Assembly: GCA_965212085.1 (NCBI GenBank)
Contig: OZ243042.1
Coordinates: forward strand, 2,294,001 to 2,358,000
Direction of reading: 5' to 3'
DNA from: JAHRAW01 sp965212085
GTDB lineage: Bacteria; Pseudomonadota; Gammaproteobacteria; Arenicellales; Poriferihabitantaceae
DNA length: 64,000 bases
The notes under the pieces are model-generated. The model did not search any database and had not been told where the DNA came from. It worked only from the letters and a program-made list of their open reading frames with translations. The position numbers and the translations under genes are program-made. How positions within the stretch are numbered: position 1 is the first letter of the stretch; every line of letters begins with the position of its first letter. This document shows positions 34,061 through 42,273 of this stretch, piece by piece.

Positions 34061-34545
34061 GGTTGCGCGTGACGCGCATTTGCGGGGGGAGACCCCCCGC
34101 AGGCCCCCCTTGCGGCGCGGGAAAACATCCTGTTTTCAGCGCCGCCGTGCGCGTCCTTGCGCACGTCGAAGTCAGCGGCTATCGCCGCCGGTTGGACGGC
34201 CACAAAGGTGTAAAGCGGGCAAGGGAAACGATGAGGCTTGGTCGCTTTTTTTGCGCTTCCTTTGCCCTGCCTTACGCCCTCGGTGTCATACCCGAACGAT
34301 AGAAAAATAGGGAGCGCCAGCGACCATATTTTTCATCGTATCGGGCATCGCTTTTTCGGCCCGGCACCAGCCGGCCATCGCGCACAGGGATGTGCGCAGC
34401 GGCGCTGAAAACAGGAGGTTTTCCCGCGCCGCACAGGGGGGCGTGGGGGGCTCTCCCCCCCACATGCGCGTCACGCGCAACCCGCCCCGCGCCGCACAGG
34501 GGGGTGCGGGGGGTATCCCCCCCCGCAATGCGCGTCACGCGCACC
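34061..34545. mobile_element. Mirror-image C-A-C element E2
   Basis: Same design as E1: left GC-rich arm from 34061, shared inner sequence (including GGGAAACGATGAGGCTTGG and TTGCGCTTCCTTTGCCCTGC), repeat A in minus orientation (34285-34349), and an inverted right arm, here in two tandem copies (about 34385-34485 and 34486-34545). It fills the gap between ubiK and the subtilase gene; I see no gene in 34023-34571. Confidence 0.75.
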
Positions 34546-34571
34546 GCACCCCGCGCCCCCGCCGAATACCC

Positions 34572-37106
34572 TTAAAACCTCCGCTCAAAAGTCACCTTAA
34601 CGAACGGCGCGAGGTCGCGTTTTTGGTCGTGTTGGGGGTGGCGTTCGACGCCGAGGCGGGTTTGCAGGGCGCCGCCGGCGATGGGGAGGCGGTACATTGC
34701 TTCGGCTTGCAGGGTGCGGCCGGTGGGGGCGAGGTTGACGGCGTAGTCGCGGTGGACGACTTCGCCGGATGGGGTGCGTCCGGCGGGAACGCGCAGGGAC
34801 AGGTCGCCGCGTTCCACGCGCAATGGCTGTGAAAGGCGCAGGCTCAACCAGTCGTCGCGCCGCCACAGCGAAGCGCGGGTCGCGCCGAGGCTGAACGCGC
34901 TGCTGAGTATGTCGTCGGCACCGCGCAGGAAGCCGTTGCCGCCGACCTGCGCGCGGGTGCTACCGGCGTACGCCGATGCCAGCAGCCGCCAGTGGTTTTC
35001 ACCGCCCGGCGTCCACGCGCCGTTGACGCCGGCGAATACGGTCGCCCCGCGTATTTCGCCGAACGCATTTTGTCCGCGCGCACCGAGCAGGCCATCGGCT
35101 TCGCGCACCGCCCCGGCCTGCAACGAAAGCCCGGCTCGGCCCGCGCCTTCGTAGATGCGATAGTCCAGCAACGCGCCGAATCCGCGCTCGCCGCCGGGTT
35201 TTTGCCAGCCGTCAAACTGCGGCGTGCCGTGCATCAGCGCGAAGCCCAGGCCGCCGCCATCGCCACGGGAACGCGACCAGCCGACCCCCGGCCCGTCGCG
35301 CACCAGCGACAAATACGGCGCCGCAAACGCAAGCGGCTCGCTGAAACGCCGCGCCACCGAACCTTCAGAAAAACCCAGCCGCCGCCCGCCGTGATGCCCG
35401 TGGGAAAACCACCAGCCGTTGGCGAGGGCGAGGCGCGCGTCTCTAATCTCGCCGTCGTGGTCCACCGTCAGCGAAAGTTTCGGGCCGTCGTACCCGCCCG
35501 CGTTCATCCACGGCGATGCGAACAACGGCGCGTCCCGCAGTTGGTAGGCAACGCTGTCAAGCACTGTAACGCCGCCGCCGTCCTCATCGCCGCCGCCGCC
35601 AACTCGCCGTGCCGCCGTTACCGCTGCCGCCGCCGACTGAAAGAACGGCGCACCAAGCGCGTCGAAACCGGCGATTTCCACATCCGCCAGCGCGCGTTGC
35701 AGCGATGCGCCGAAAGCGCCGCCGCCACCGGCCAGCGCGATGCCGCTGCCGCCGAGCGGGCGGCTGCGGGGGTCACCGGGCAGACCGGTGGTGAGGGTGC
35801 CGCCCGATGGTCTGGTGGCGGCATCCAGGTCCACGAGACCGTGGCCGTAGATGTCGGAATCGGCGTAGATGCCCCGGCGGTTGGCGGTGGCGAGCAGGCG
35901 GTTGACCACGTCGGTGTTGCCGAGTTGTCCGCGAAAGTACTGGCGCAGCAGGGCCAGCGAGCCGCTGACCATCGGCGCGGCGAAGGAGGTGCCGCTGCCC
36001 AGGAGATATTCCTGGTCGTTACCGTTTCTTGTATTCGTCGAGAGCATGTCGCTGCCCGGCGCGGCGAGACAAAAATCCTTGGCAATGCCGCAACGGTTTG
36101 AGTAATCGGCAATCGTGCCATCCTGATCCAGCGCCACCACGGCGAGGACGTGGCTTTGCAGTTCGGGGAAGTATGCACTCATACCCGACAGCAGTTCCGG
36201 GGAATCAAATCGCGCCGCAACGCCATTCAGATCACTCCGCCCGCCCGCGTTCCCGGCGGCCCACACGACAATTTTTTTGTCGGCATCCGGCGTGCCCGCC
36301 TGCGCCAGCACCGCCGCCGTGCGCGCCAGCCTGTTTCGCACCAAACCCCTTTCATACAGGGAAATGGCGCCATCCCGGCCAAAACTGAAATTGATGACGG
36401 CGCCCTCGGGGCGGGAGAACAGGGGGCTGATAAAATCAGCAAACTCCTGGTCCTCCGCGGCACCGTCGAGATGCAGTTCGTACGGGTTATAGCCCGGTAC
36501 CGGGTCGCTCAAATTCACCTCCCTGAAATACACATCGGCGTCGAAAGCCACCCCGTGCATATTCAGGCCATTCATGCCCGCCCCGCCATCCTTTCTGCCC
36601 GCCGCCAGCGCGGTGACGGCGGTGCCGTGGTATCTCTCCATATTGCCTGGGTTGTAGCCCGTCTCGGTCTCAAAGGTGACCTTGGTGGAAATGCCTTCGG
36701 TGAACTCCCGGTGGGTGCTGCGAATGCCGCTGTCCATAATCAGGATGGTCTCGCCCGCCCCGGTGGCGCCGCGCGCGTAGGCGGCTGCGGCGTTGATCCT
36801 GCCCAGGTGGGTGTCGGTGCGCCTTTCGCCCGTGGCGACAATGGTGTACCTGACGGTGTATTCCGCGGATGATTCAAAGCCCATCCTGTCGTCGCCAAAA
36901 GTAGGGTCGTCGGATTGAATGAATGATGTATCCGGCGATACGCGGGGTGTAAGGGGTCCCGAGCTTGGGGGCGCGCCACCACCACCGCCACCACCACCGC
37001 CACCGCCACCACCCCCACACGCGGCCACACTCAAAAGCAAAGCAGCGCATAACGGCGTCAGGAGAAAGCGCCGCACCCGTTGGCGTGGAGTGATGAGGAT
37101 TTTCAT
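34572..37106 (-). CDS. Surface lipoprotein subtilase autotransporter (NalP/SphB1-like)
   Basis: 844 residues from ATG 37106. The signal sequence ends in LLSVAAC, a lipobox with Cys30, followed by 14 glycines (31-44). The S8 catalytic triad is Asp125 (LIMDSGIRSTH), His160 (YHGTAVTALAAG) and Ser374 (GTSFAAPMVSG). After a linker, the C-terminal 280 residues form an autotransporter beta-barrel ending in phenylalanine (FVKVTFERRF). Lipid-anchored subtilase autotransporters are known as NalP in Neisseria and SphB1 in Bordetella, where they cut other surface proteins. Here the second autotransporter at the right edge could be a substrate (inference). The gene is flanked by element E2 and splits ubiK from comM. 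Confidence 0.88.
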   Translation of the reverse strand: MKILITPRQRVRRFLLTPLCAALLLSVAACGGGGGGGGGGGGGGAPPSSGPLTPRVSPDTSFIQSDDPTFGDDRMGFESSAEYTVRYTIVATGERRTDTHLGRINAAAAYARGATGAGETILIMDSGIRSTHREFTEGISTKVTFETETGYNPGNMERYHGTAVTALAAGRKDGGAGMNGLNMHGVAFDADVYFREVNLSDPVPGYNPYELHLDGAAEDQEFADFISPLFSRPEGAVINFSFGRDGAISLYERGLVRNRLARTAAVLAQAGTPDADKKIVVWAAGNAGGRSDLNGVAARFDSPELLSGMSAYFPELQSHVLAVVALDQDGTIADYSNRCGIAKDFCLAAPGSDMLSTNTRNGNDQEYLLGSGTSFAAPMVSGSLALLRQYFRGQLGNTDVVNRLLATANRRGIYADSDIYGHGLVDLDAATRPSGGTLTTGLPGDPRSRPLGGSGIALAGGGGAFGASLQRALADVEIAGFDALGAPFFQSAAAAVTAARRVGGGGDEDGGGVTVLDSVAYQLRDAPLFASPWMNAGGYDGPKLSLTVDHDGEIRDARLALANGWWFSHGHHGGRRLGFSEGSVARRFSEPLAFAAPYLSLVRDGPGVGWSRSRGDGGGLGFALMHGTPQFDGWQKPGGERGFGALLDYRIYEGAGRAGLSLQAGAVREADGLLGARGQNAFGEIRGATVFAGVNGAWTPGGENHWRLLASAYAGSTRAQVGGNGFLRGADDILSSAFSLGATRASLWRRDDWLSLRLSQPLRVERGDLSLRVPAGRTPSGEVVHRDYAVNLAPTGRTLQAEAMYRLPIAGGALQTRLGVERHPQHDQKRDLAPFVKVTFERRF

Positions 37107-37274
37107 GGTTGCCCAGAGTCTCGGTTTCCAGTGCGGAGGAAAGTGTAGCAAGCCGCGGGGGGCAATGGCAACGGAAGCGGCGAAACCGATTACCACCGCA
37201 CGCAAAAAGTAGCGTATACTCCCCCCAGGCGCAGGATTTCGCGCCCCGGGTTCAACCAAACAGGAGTACAAGGA

Positions 37275-38804
37275 ATGTCATTAGCCATCGTCTATAGCCG
37301 CGCTGAATCCGGTGCGGATGCCCCCGAAGTTACCGTGGAGGTTCACTTGGCCCGCGGGTTGCCGCGATTTTCCATCGTCGGCCTGCCGGAAACCGCGGTC
37401 AAGGAAAGCCGCGACCGGGTGCGCGGCGCGATCCTCAACTCCAACTTTGAGTTTCCCCGCCAGCGCATCATCGTCAACCTCGCGCCGGCGGACCTGCCCA
37501 AAGAGGGCGGGCGCTTTGACCTGCCCATCGCCATCGGCCTGCTGGCCGCCAGCCGCCAGGTGTGCGGCGACCACATCGCCGGCTGCGTGTTCCTCGGTGA
37601 ACTCGCCTTGAGCGGCGAGTTGCGCGACATCCGGGGCGCGCTGATCGCGGCGCTGTCCCTGCGCGGCGGCGGCCGTAAACTGGTGCTGCCAACCCACTGC
37701 GCGAAGCAGGCGGCGCTGGTCGGCGGCGTGGAGGTGCTGGGCGCCGGTTCGTTGCTGCAGATCTGCGCGACCCTCAACGGCCACGAGGCGCTTCCGGCGG
37801 TAACCCCGGAACCCCCGTCCGATGGCGCGGCGCCGGCGGATATGAACGAGGTCACCGGCCAGCCGTTCGCCAAGCGCGCGCTGGAGATCGCCGCCGCCGG
37901 TGCCCACAGCGTGCTGCTGTCGGGGCCGCCGGGCACCGGCAAGACCATGCTCGCCAACCGCCTGCCGGGGATTCTGCCGGCCATGACCGAGGACGAGGCG
38001 CTGGAATCCGCGGCCATGGAATCCCTCGGCCAAACCGGTTTCAACCCCGCCCACTGGAAGCGGCGGCCGTTCCGCTCCCCCCACCACAGCGCCTCCGGCG
38101 CCGCCCTGATCGGCGGCGGCGGGGTGCCGAGGCCGGGGGAAATCTCCCTGGCCCACAACGGCGTATTGTTCCTGGATGAGTTGCCGGAATTTGACCGCAA
38201 GGTGCTGGAGGCGTTGCGCGAGCCATTGGAATCCGGGGTCATCCACATCTCCCGGGTGGCCCGGCAAACCCGCTACCTGGCCAATTTTCTGCTGGTGGCC
38301 ACGGCCAATCCCTGCTCCTGCGGCTACCTCGGCGACGAGAGCGGGCGCTGCCGCTGCACGCCGGATCAGGTGCTGCGCTACCGCGGGCGGCTGTCCGGGC
38401 CGCTGCTGGATCGCATTGATATTCAGGTGGAAGTGCCCCGCGTGCGGTACCGCGACCTGAGCCGGAACGGGAACCGCGCCGAACCCGCCGCTGAAGCAAG
38501 CGAGGAAGCCAGCGCCACCATTCGCCGGCGGGTTATGGAAGCCAGGGCGCGGCAGTTAGCGCGCCAGGGGAAAACCAACCACCTCTTGCAGGGCCGGGAA
38601 CTGGAGCAACTATGCGCCCTGGACACCCCCGGCAACGCGCTGCTGGAAGCGGCCATGAACCGCCTCGGGCTGTCGGCGCGGGCCTATCACCGGATTCTCA
38701 AGGTTGCGCGCACCGTGGCCGATCTCAATGACGCCGAGCGTATTCAGGCCGAGCACCTTTCCATGGCAATCAAGTTGCGGTGTTTTGACCGGAGGGTGAC
38801 GTAG
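37275..38804 (+). CDS. comM: YifB/ComM family AAA ATPase
   Basis: 509 residues. An N-terminal Lon-like fold (VEVHLARGLPRFSIVGLPETAVKESRDRVRGA) is followed by the AAA core with Walker A GPPGTGKTMLANRLPG, FRSPHHSASGAALIGGG, Walker B GVLFLDELPEF and the Mg-chelatase C-terminal domain. ComM is a hexameric helicase that promotes branch migration during natural transformation. AAGGA precedes the ATG. Its presence suggests, but does not prove, competence. Confidence 0.94.
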   Translation: MSLAIVYSRAESGADAPEVTVEVHLARGLPRFSIVGLPETAVKESRDRVRGAILNSNFEFPRQRIIVNLAPADLPKEGGRFDLPIAIGLLAASRQVCGDHIAGCVFLGELALSGELRDIRGALIAALSLRGGGRKLVLPTHCAKQAALVGGVEVLGAGSLLQICATLNGHEALPAVTPEPPSDGAAPADMNEVTGQPFAKRALEIAAAGAHSVLLSGPPGTGKTMLANRLPGILPAMTEDEALESAAMESLGQTGFNPAHWKRRPFRSPHHSASGAALIGGGGVPRPGEISLAHNGVLFLDELPEFDRKVLEALREPLESGVIHISRVARQTRYLANFLLVATANPCSCGYLGDESGRCRCTPDQVLRYRGRLSGPLLDRIDIQVEVPRVRYRDLSRNGNRAEPAAEASEEASATIRRRVMEARARQLARQGKTNHLLQGRELEQLCALDTPGNALLEAAMNRLGLSARAYHRILKVARTVADLNDAERIQAEHLSMAIKLRCFDRRVT

Positions 38805-38879
38805 CCGCCGCTGAACAGGGCCAGGACGAGCAGGGTGGTGGCTTGGTTCATTTGGCTCATTTGGCAAGGATAGCAAGTT

Positions 38880-39341
38880 TCAAAAAATACCGGACTCCAG
38901 CCCGGCGGCCATCAGGGTGCCGAGTTCTTTGCAGCGGGCGGCGAAGTCGTCGGTGTACTCGCCCTTGAGCACCAGCGTTGGCTGCACCTGTTTCCATTTC
39001 AGGCCGCTCAGGATGCGCTCCACGCTGGTTTTTGCGCCGTGGCCGTCGAGGCCGCCTTTGACGTATACGGCCACCGGCAGGCCCTCGGTTTTTTCCAGGC
39101 ACGGGTAGTAGATTCGTTCCAGGAAGTCCTTGATCAGGCCGCTCATGTAGCCGAAGTTTTCGGTGGTGCCGAGGATCAGGCCGTCGGCCCACAAGACTTC
39201 GCCTGGGCCTGCGTCCGGTGGTTCGCACACGCGGACTTCAACCCCCTGAATGTCTTCGTGGCAGGCGCCGGCGTGGGCCGCCTGCCGGAGTTTGCGGGTG
39301 TTTTCCGACGGGCCGTTGGCGACGATCAGGAGGTTTGGCAT
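38880..39341 (-). CDS. Flavodoxin-fold NAD(P)H/FMN oxidoreductase
   Basis: 153 residues. LLIVANGPSENTRKL is the phosphate-binding loop, and LILGTTENFGYMSGLIKDFLERIYYPC plus VAVYVKGGLDGHGA fit the flavodoxin-like reductases of the NADPH-dependent FMN family. Substrate unknown. It is followed on the same strand, after 30 bases in the transcription order, by nothing coding; upstream lies the 269-codon gene of the Rieske operon, 28 bases away, so it may be the last gene of that operon and supply electrons. Confidence 0.8.
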   Translation of the reverse strand: MPNLLIVANGPSENTRKLRQAAHAGACHEDIQGVEVRVCEPPDAGPGEVLWADGLILGTTENFGYMSGLIKDFLERIYYPCLEKTEGLPVAVYVKGGLDGHGAKTSVERILSGLKWKQVQPTLVLKGEYTDDFAARCKELGTLMAAGLESGIF

Positions 39342-39369
39342 GGCGGCGAGGTTGCCGTCCCGGTCGGGC

Positions 39370-40179
39370 CTAGCGGCGCCGGATTCCGTTCTCGTCCATG
39401 GCGATATACAACAAATCCCCCTGTTGGCGCAGTTGCCCGCTGATGCGCACCGGTTCGGCGGCGTGCCGGGCTAGCAGTTCCGCCGCGCCGCTGCCGTCGG
39501 CGCGGGCTACGAGGTAGCCGAATTTTTGCCGGCGGGCGTCTTTGGCCACCAGCAGCGGCGGGATGCCGCCCAGCAGGCACACCTCGGCGCAGGCTTTGTG
39601 GATTTTTCCGGCGCCGGGTTTCATCACGCCGAGGAAGCATTTGCTGTCGGCGATCTCGCCGGCGAGGGAGATTTCCCCCAGCGCCTTGATTTCCAGCAAC
39701 GGGGCAATTTCATCGGCCCAGCCGCCGGCACCGGCGCCGGCGATCTCGCGGATGGCGTCCGCCCCGGCGATTTCCAGCATGATCCAGTCGCCACGGCGGA
39801 TTTCGTAGCCGTCCACGGCCACCGGGCGGCCATCAAACGCCGTGGAAAATCGGTTGGCGGCGTGCTTGCCCTGGTACACCAGCAACACCGATTGCACCGC
39901 GCCGGGTTTGCCGGGGTGGAGGCGGTGCAGGACGGGGTAGGGGGCCAGCGTCAAAACGCCTTCCAGAGTGGTGGCGGGGCTGGCGATCTTCCAGGTCGCC
40001 GGGCCGGTGGATTTTTGCTGGGCCGCCAGCCAGTATCCGGCGCAGCCGCAGGCGATGATCAGCAATACCGCCAGCGGCCAGTAAAACCGTTTCAACGCCG
40101 TTGGCATGGGCAGGTAGCCGACAAAAAACGGCGGGGTTGTTTCTTTTTCGGTTTTTGGTTTGGCCTTGGGGTCAGCCAT
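39370..40179 (-). CDS. Membrane-anchored hypothetical protein of the Rieske operon
   Basis: 269 residues from ATG 40179, overlapping the upstream Rieske gene by eight bases. One N-terminal membrane span (about 33-52, FYWPLAVLLIIACGCAGYWLA) leaves a large domain outside the cytoplasm. Its C-terminal part has a striking motif DSKCFLGVMKPG...HKACAEVCLLGGIPPLLV with one His and three Cys, which could bind a metal or redox group, and two beta-rich segments around it. I do not know a function. The gene order 78-codon, 55-codon, ferric-reductase/Rieske, this gene, flavodoxin points to a redox chain. Confidence 0.7.
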   Translation of the reverse strand: MADPKAKPKTEKETTPPFFVGYLPMPTALKRFYWPLAVLLIIACGCAGYWLAAQQKSTGPATWKIASPATTLEGVLTLAPYPVLHRLHPGKPGAVQSVLLVYQGKHAANRFSTAFDGRPVAVDGYEIRRGDWIMLEIAGADAIREIAGAGAGGWADEIAPLLEIKALGEISLAGEIADSKCFLGVMKPGAGKIHKACAEVCLLGGIPPLLVAKDARRQKFGYLVARADGSGAAELLARHAAEPVRISGQLRQQGDLLYIAMDENGIRRR

Positions 40180-41272
40180 CGGCGGATTCCGTGATTTCAA
40201 TGACAGGCCGCGGACTCCCGGCGGGCAGGGGCACGGGGTCCACCAATACCCGACCACCTTCCAGCGCGAGGCGGTAGGTCTTGACCTTTTCCGTGAACGG
40301 CGGCGGCGAACAGCCGTCTTCGGGGCGGTACTGATAGCCGTGCCACGGGCAGGTGATCAGGCCGTCCACCACCCGGCCTTCGCCGAGCGGCCCGTTCTGG
40401 TGTTGGCAGACGTTGGAGACCGCCGCCAGCCGGGTCTCGCCGTAGCGGAATACGGCGATGCGCTCGTCGTCGTTGATGGCCACGGTGATGGCGCGGTTGT
40501 TGGGGATGTCCCGCCAGTGGCCGGCGGCGACCCATTCGGTTGCGGTTTCGGTCTCTGTCCCTGTCTCTGTCCCGGCCTGCTTTGCGCCGCTGAGTTGCAC
40601 CTCAACGCCGGAACGCGCCAGCGCCGCGAACAGGTGCAAGCCGCCCACCAATGCCACGCTTGCCACTGCCATCCACGGCAGCAGCCCGGTGTTGTCCTGC
40701 TGCAACGCGCCGAAGGTGATATGGACGACCACCAGCCCGTAGGCGGCATAAACCAGCAGATGGATGGCCTTCCACAGCGGGCCGCCGAGGTTGGCGTTCC
40801 AGTAGTCGTGGCTGGTGGCGGCCATCAGGAACAGGATGGCGAGGGCGAAGGCGCCGAACGCCTGGAAGGGGAAGTTGCCGAGGGAGCGGTAGTCGCCCCC
40901 GGAGATGAAAATCGAGACGATGGGATTGACCACGCCGAAGCCGTGGTACCAGTACACCACCACGGCGGCGTGCAGCAGCGCGATCACGAACAACGACACG
41001 CCGAGGTGGCGGCGGTTGTAGAGCAAGGGCAGGAAGCGGCGGTCAATGCGCGCCAGCGGGCCGATGCACAACACCACGGTCAGCATCAAAAACGCGCAGG
41101 TGGAGAAGGCGCGCATCAGCAAAATTTGTATGGAAATGGCGTCTGCGCCCCGGTAGAGGAGGTTGCTGACCCCCAGGAACACCGCCACATAAACGATGAT
41201 GCCGGCCCACACGCAGGCGTCGTAGATTTGTTTGCGCCGGTTCCAGTTCACCGGCACGTAGCCGTGGCTCAT
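40172..41272 (-). CDS. Ferric-reductase-like membrane domain fused to Rieske [2Fe-2S] domain
   Basis: 366 residues. The N-terminal 200 residues have six or so membrane spans with paired histidines (LFVIALLHAAVVVYWYHGF and AIHLLVYAAYGLVVVHITFG) that would hold heme b, as in the ferric-reductase-like / MsrQ superfamily. A Thr/Glu-rich linker (encoded by a TCTGTC hexamer repeat) leads to a C-terminal Rieske domain with both ligand pairs, CQH and CPWH. A single chain joining membrane b-heme and Rieske cluster could pass electrons across the membrane. The acceptor is unknown. It overlaps the genes on both sides. Confidence 0.82.
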   Translation of the reverse strand: MSHGYVPVNWNRRKQIYDACVWAGIIVYVAVFLGVSNLLYRGADAISIQILLMRAFSTCAFLMLTVVLCIGPLARIDRRFLPLLYNRRHLGVSLFVIALLHAAVVVYWYHGFGVVNPIVSIFISGGDYRSLGNFPFQAFGAFALAILFLMAATSHDYWNANLGGPLWKAIHLLVYAAYGLVVVHITFGALQQDNTGLLPWMAVASVALVGGLHLFAALARSGVEVQLSGAKQAGTETGTETETATEWVAAGHWRDIPNNRAITVAINDDERIAVFRYGETRLAAVSNVCQHQNGPLGEGRVVDGLITCPWHGYQYRPEDGCSPPPFTEKVKTYRLALEGGRVLVDPVPLPAGSPRPVIEITESADG

Positions 41273-41436
41273 GGCAACGGCCCCTTGCGTTCCGCCGCGC
41301 CGGGGATTTCCGGGCGCGGGTCGTTGGCCGGGGTGAGGTCGGTATGCGGGCGGCTGAAAGCGATAATCAGCCCCAGCAGCAGCGGCGTCAGCAACAGCCA
41401 GGTCAGGCGGTGGATTGTGCGGTGGCGGCGGATCAT
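41269..41436 (-). CDS. 55-residue single-span membrane protein
   Basis: A 56-codon frame from ATG 41436 to a TGA that overlaps the next ATG (ATGA at 41269-41272). It begins MIRRHRTIHRLTWLLLTPLL and has one clear membrane span (about residues 11-28) with a positively charged start, then a Pro/Asp-rich tail (HTDLTPANDPRPEIPGAAE). Coupling to the reductase/Rieske gene suggests a small subunit of that complex. No known family is recognised. Confidence 0.65.
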   Translation of the reverse strand: MIRRHRTIHRLTWLLLTPLLLGLIIAFSRPHTDLTPANDPRPEIPGAAERKGPLP

Positions 41437-41460
41437 TGGTTCATTTGGCGGCGGCGGATT

Positions 41461-41697
41461 TCAGTCGGCATCTGCATCGATGTCCCGGTTCCGGTTCTGG
41501 TTCCGGTTCCGATTGTCCCGCCACTTGCGGGCCAGCAGCGGCCACAAAGCGATGGCCGCCGGCGTCCACAACAACCGCACGGCGATGGACGCGCCACGGG
41601 CCTGCGGCGCGATCACCGCGTAGCCGCGAAAAAAGAACGCCACGCCGAACACGCAGCCGATGAGGAGATAGTAGGCGGCGATGGTCAGAAAAAGCAT
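41461..41697 (-). CDS. 78-residue two-span membrane protein
   Basis: First gene of the redox operon. Two hydrophobic segments (LTIAAYYLLIGCVFGVAFFF and SIAVRLLWTPAAIALWPLL) and a C-terminal Arg/Asn then Asp/Ala run (RNRNQNRNRDIDADAD) encoded by hexamer repeats. The pattern YYLLIGCVFGVAFFF..GY resembles small membrane subunits found next to Rieske/ferric-reductase genes. The next gene begins 25 bases later. Confidence 0.65.
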   Translation of the reverse strand: MLFLTIAAYYLLIGCVFGVAFFFRGYAVIAPQARGASIAVRLLWTPAAIALWPLLARKWRDNRNRNQNRNRDIDADAD

Positions 41698-41701
41698 GGG
41701 C

Positions 41702-41729
41702 GGGAATTGGGAATTGGGGATTGGGAATA
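41702..41729. repeat. Heptamer tandem repeat in a divergent promoter region
   Basis: Four units of GGGAATT (the third GGGGATT, the fourth GGGAATA) between the divergent starts of the redox operon (41697) and the thioesterase gene. Confidence 0.75.
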
Positions 41730-41764
41730 TGAGATTGTACTATGTTTGCACAATGGCGGGGGGC

Positions 41765-41770
41765 TATAAT
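41765..41770 (+). promoter_or_regulatory. -10 box of the thioesterase gene
   Basis: Perfect TATAAT in GGGCTATAATGAACC, 43 bases before the ATG at 41814. The ATG within it (41769) is therefore unlikely to be the start. Confidence 0.45.
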
Positions 41771-41813
41771 GAACCGGCAAACCATACCAACGCCCAACCA
41801 GCAACCCCCAACC

Positions 41814-42254
41814 ATGGACACCAACCAGACCCGTTTGACCGTCGCAGAATTCAACCGCATCGCCGGCGAGCGCATGCCGTTTGCGGCGCTCATTGGCCTT
41901 CAACTGGAATCGCTGACCAGGGAGCGGGCGGTGATGCGGGCGGCGCACCGGGACGAGTTTTTGCGGCCGGGCGGCACCGTGGCCGGGCCGATCATGATGG
42001 GGCTGGCGGACGCCGCCTTCTACGCCGTGATCATGGCCAACCTCGGGCCGGTGGAACTGGCGGTAACCACCAACCTGTCCATCAATTTTTTACGCAAGCC
42101 GCCGCCGGGGGATATTCTCGCCGGCGCCGGGCTGCTGAAACTCGGCAAGCGCTTGGCGGTGTGCGAAGCGAGCCTGTATAGCGAGGCGCTCGGGGAAGGG
42201 CGGGCGGTGGCGCACGCCACCGGAACGTATTCGCTACCCGTGGAAGGGGCTTGA
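41814..42254 (+). CDS. PaaI-type hotdog-fold thioesterase
   Basis: 146 residues from ATG 41814; an ATG at 41769 in the same frame overlaps the -10 box and encodes a repeat-derived tail. The hotdog motifs are PFAALIGLQLESLTRERAVMRA, FLRPGGTVAGPIMMGLADAAFY and NLSINFLRKPPPGDILAGAGL with GKRLAVCEASLY. Members hydrolyse acyl-CoA or phenylacetyl-type CoA esters; substrate unknown. A CDF transporter follows after 19 bases, possibly in one transcript. Confidence 0.82.
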   Translation: MDTNQTRLTVAEFNRIAGERMPFAALIGLQLESLTRERAVMRAAHRDEFLRPGGTVAGPIMMGLADAAFYAVIMANLGPVELAVTTNLSINFLRKPPPGDILAGAGLLKLGKRLAVCEASLYSEALGEGRAVAHATGTYSLPVEGA

Positions 42255-42273
42255 GCGTGAGGCTAACCGGCAC

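Noticed and set aside
34272..34544. Short frames starting MRVTR... and similar Arg/Pro/Gly-rich peptides near 29.4, 34.0, 34.5 and 44.5 kb
   Set aside because: They are translations of the GC-rich arm C and appear wherever it occurs, in several frames; no sign of selection as protein.
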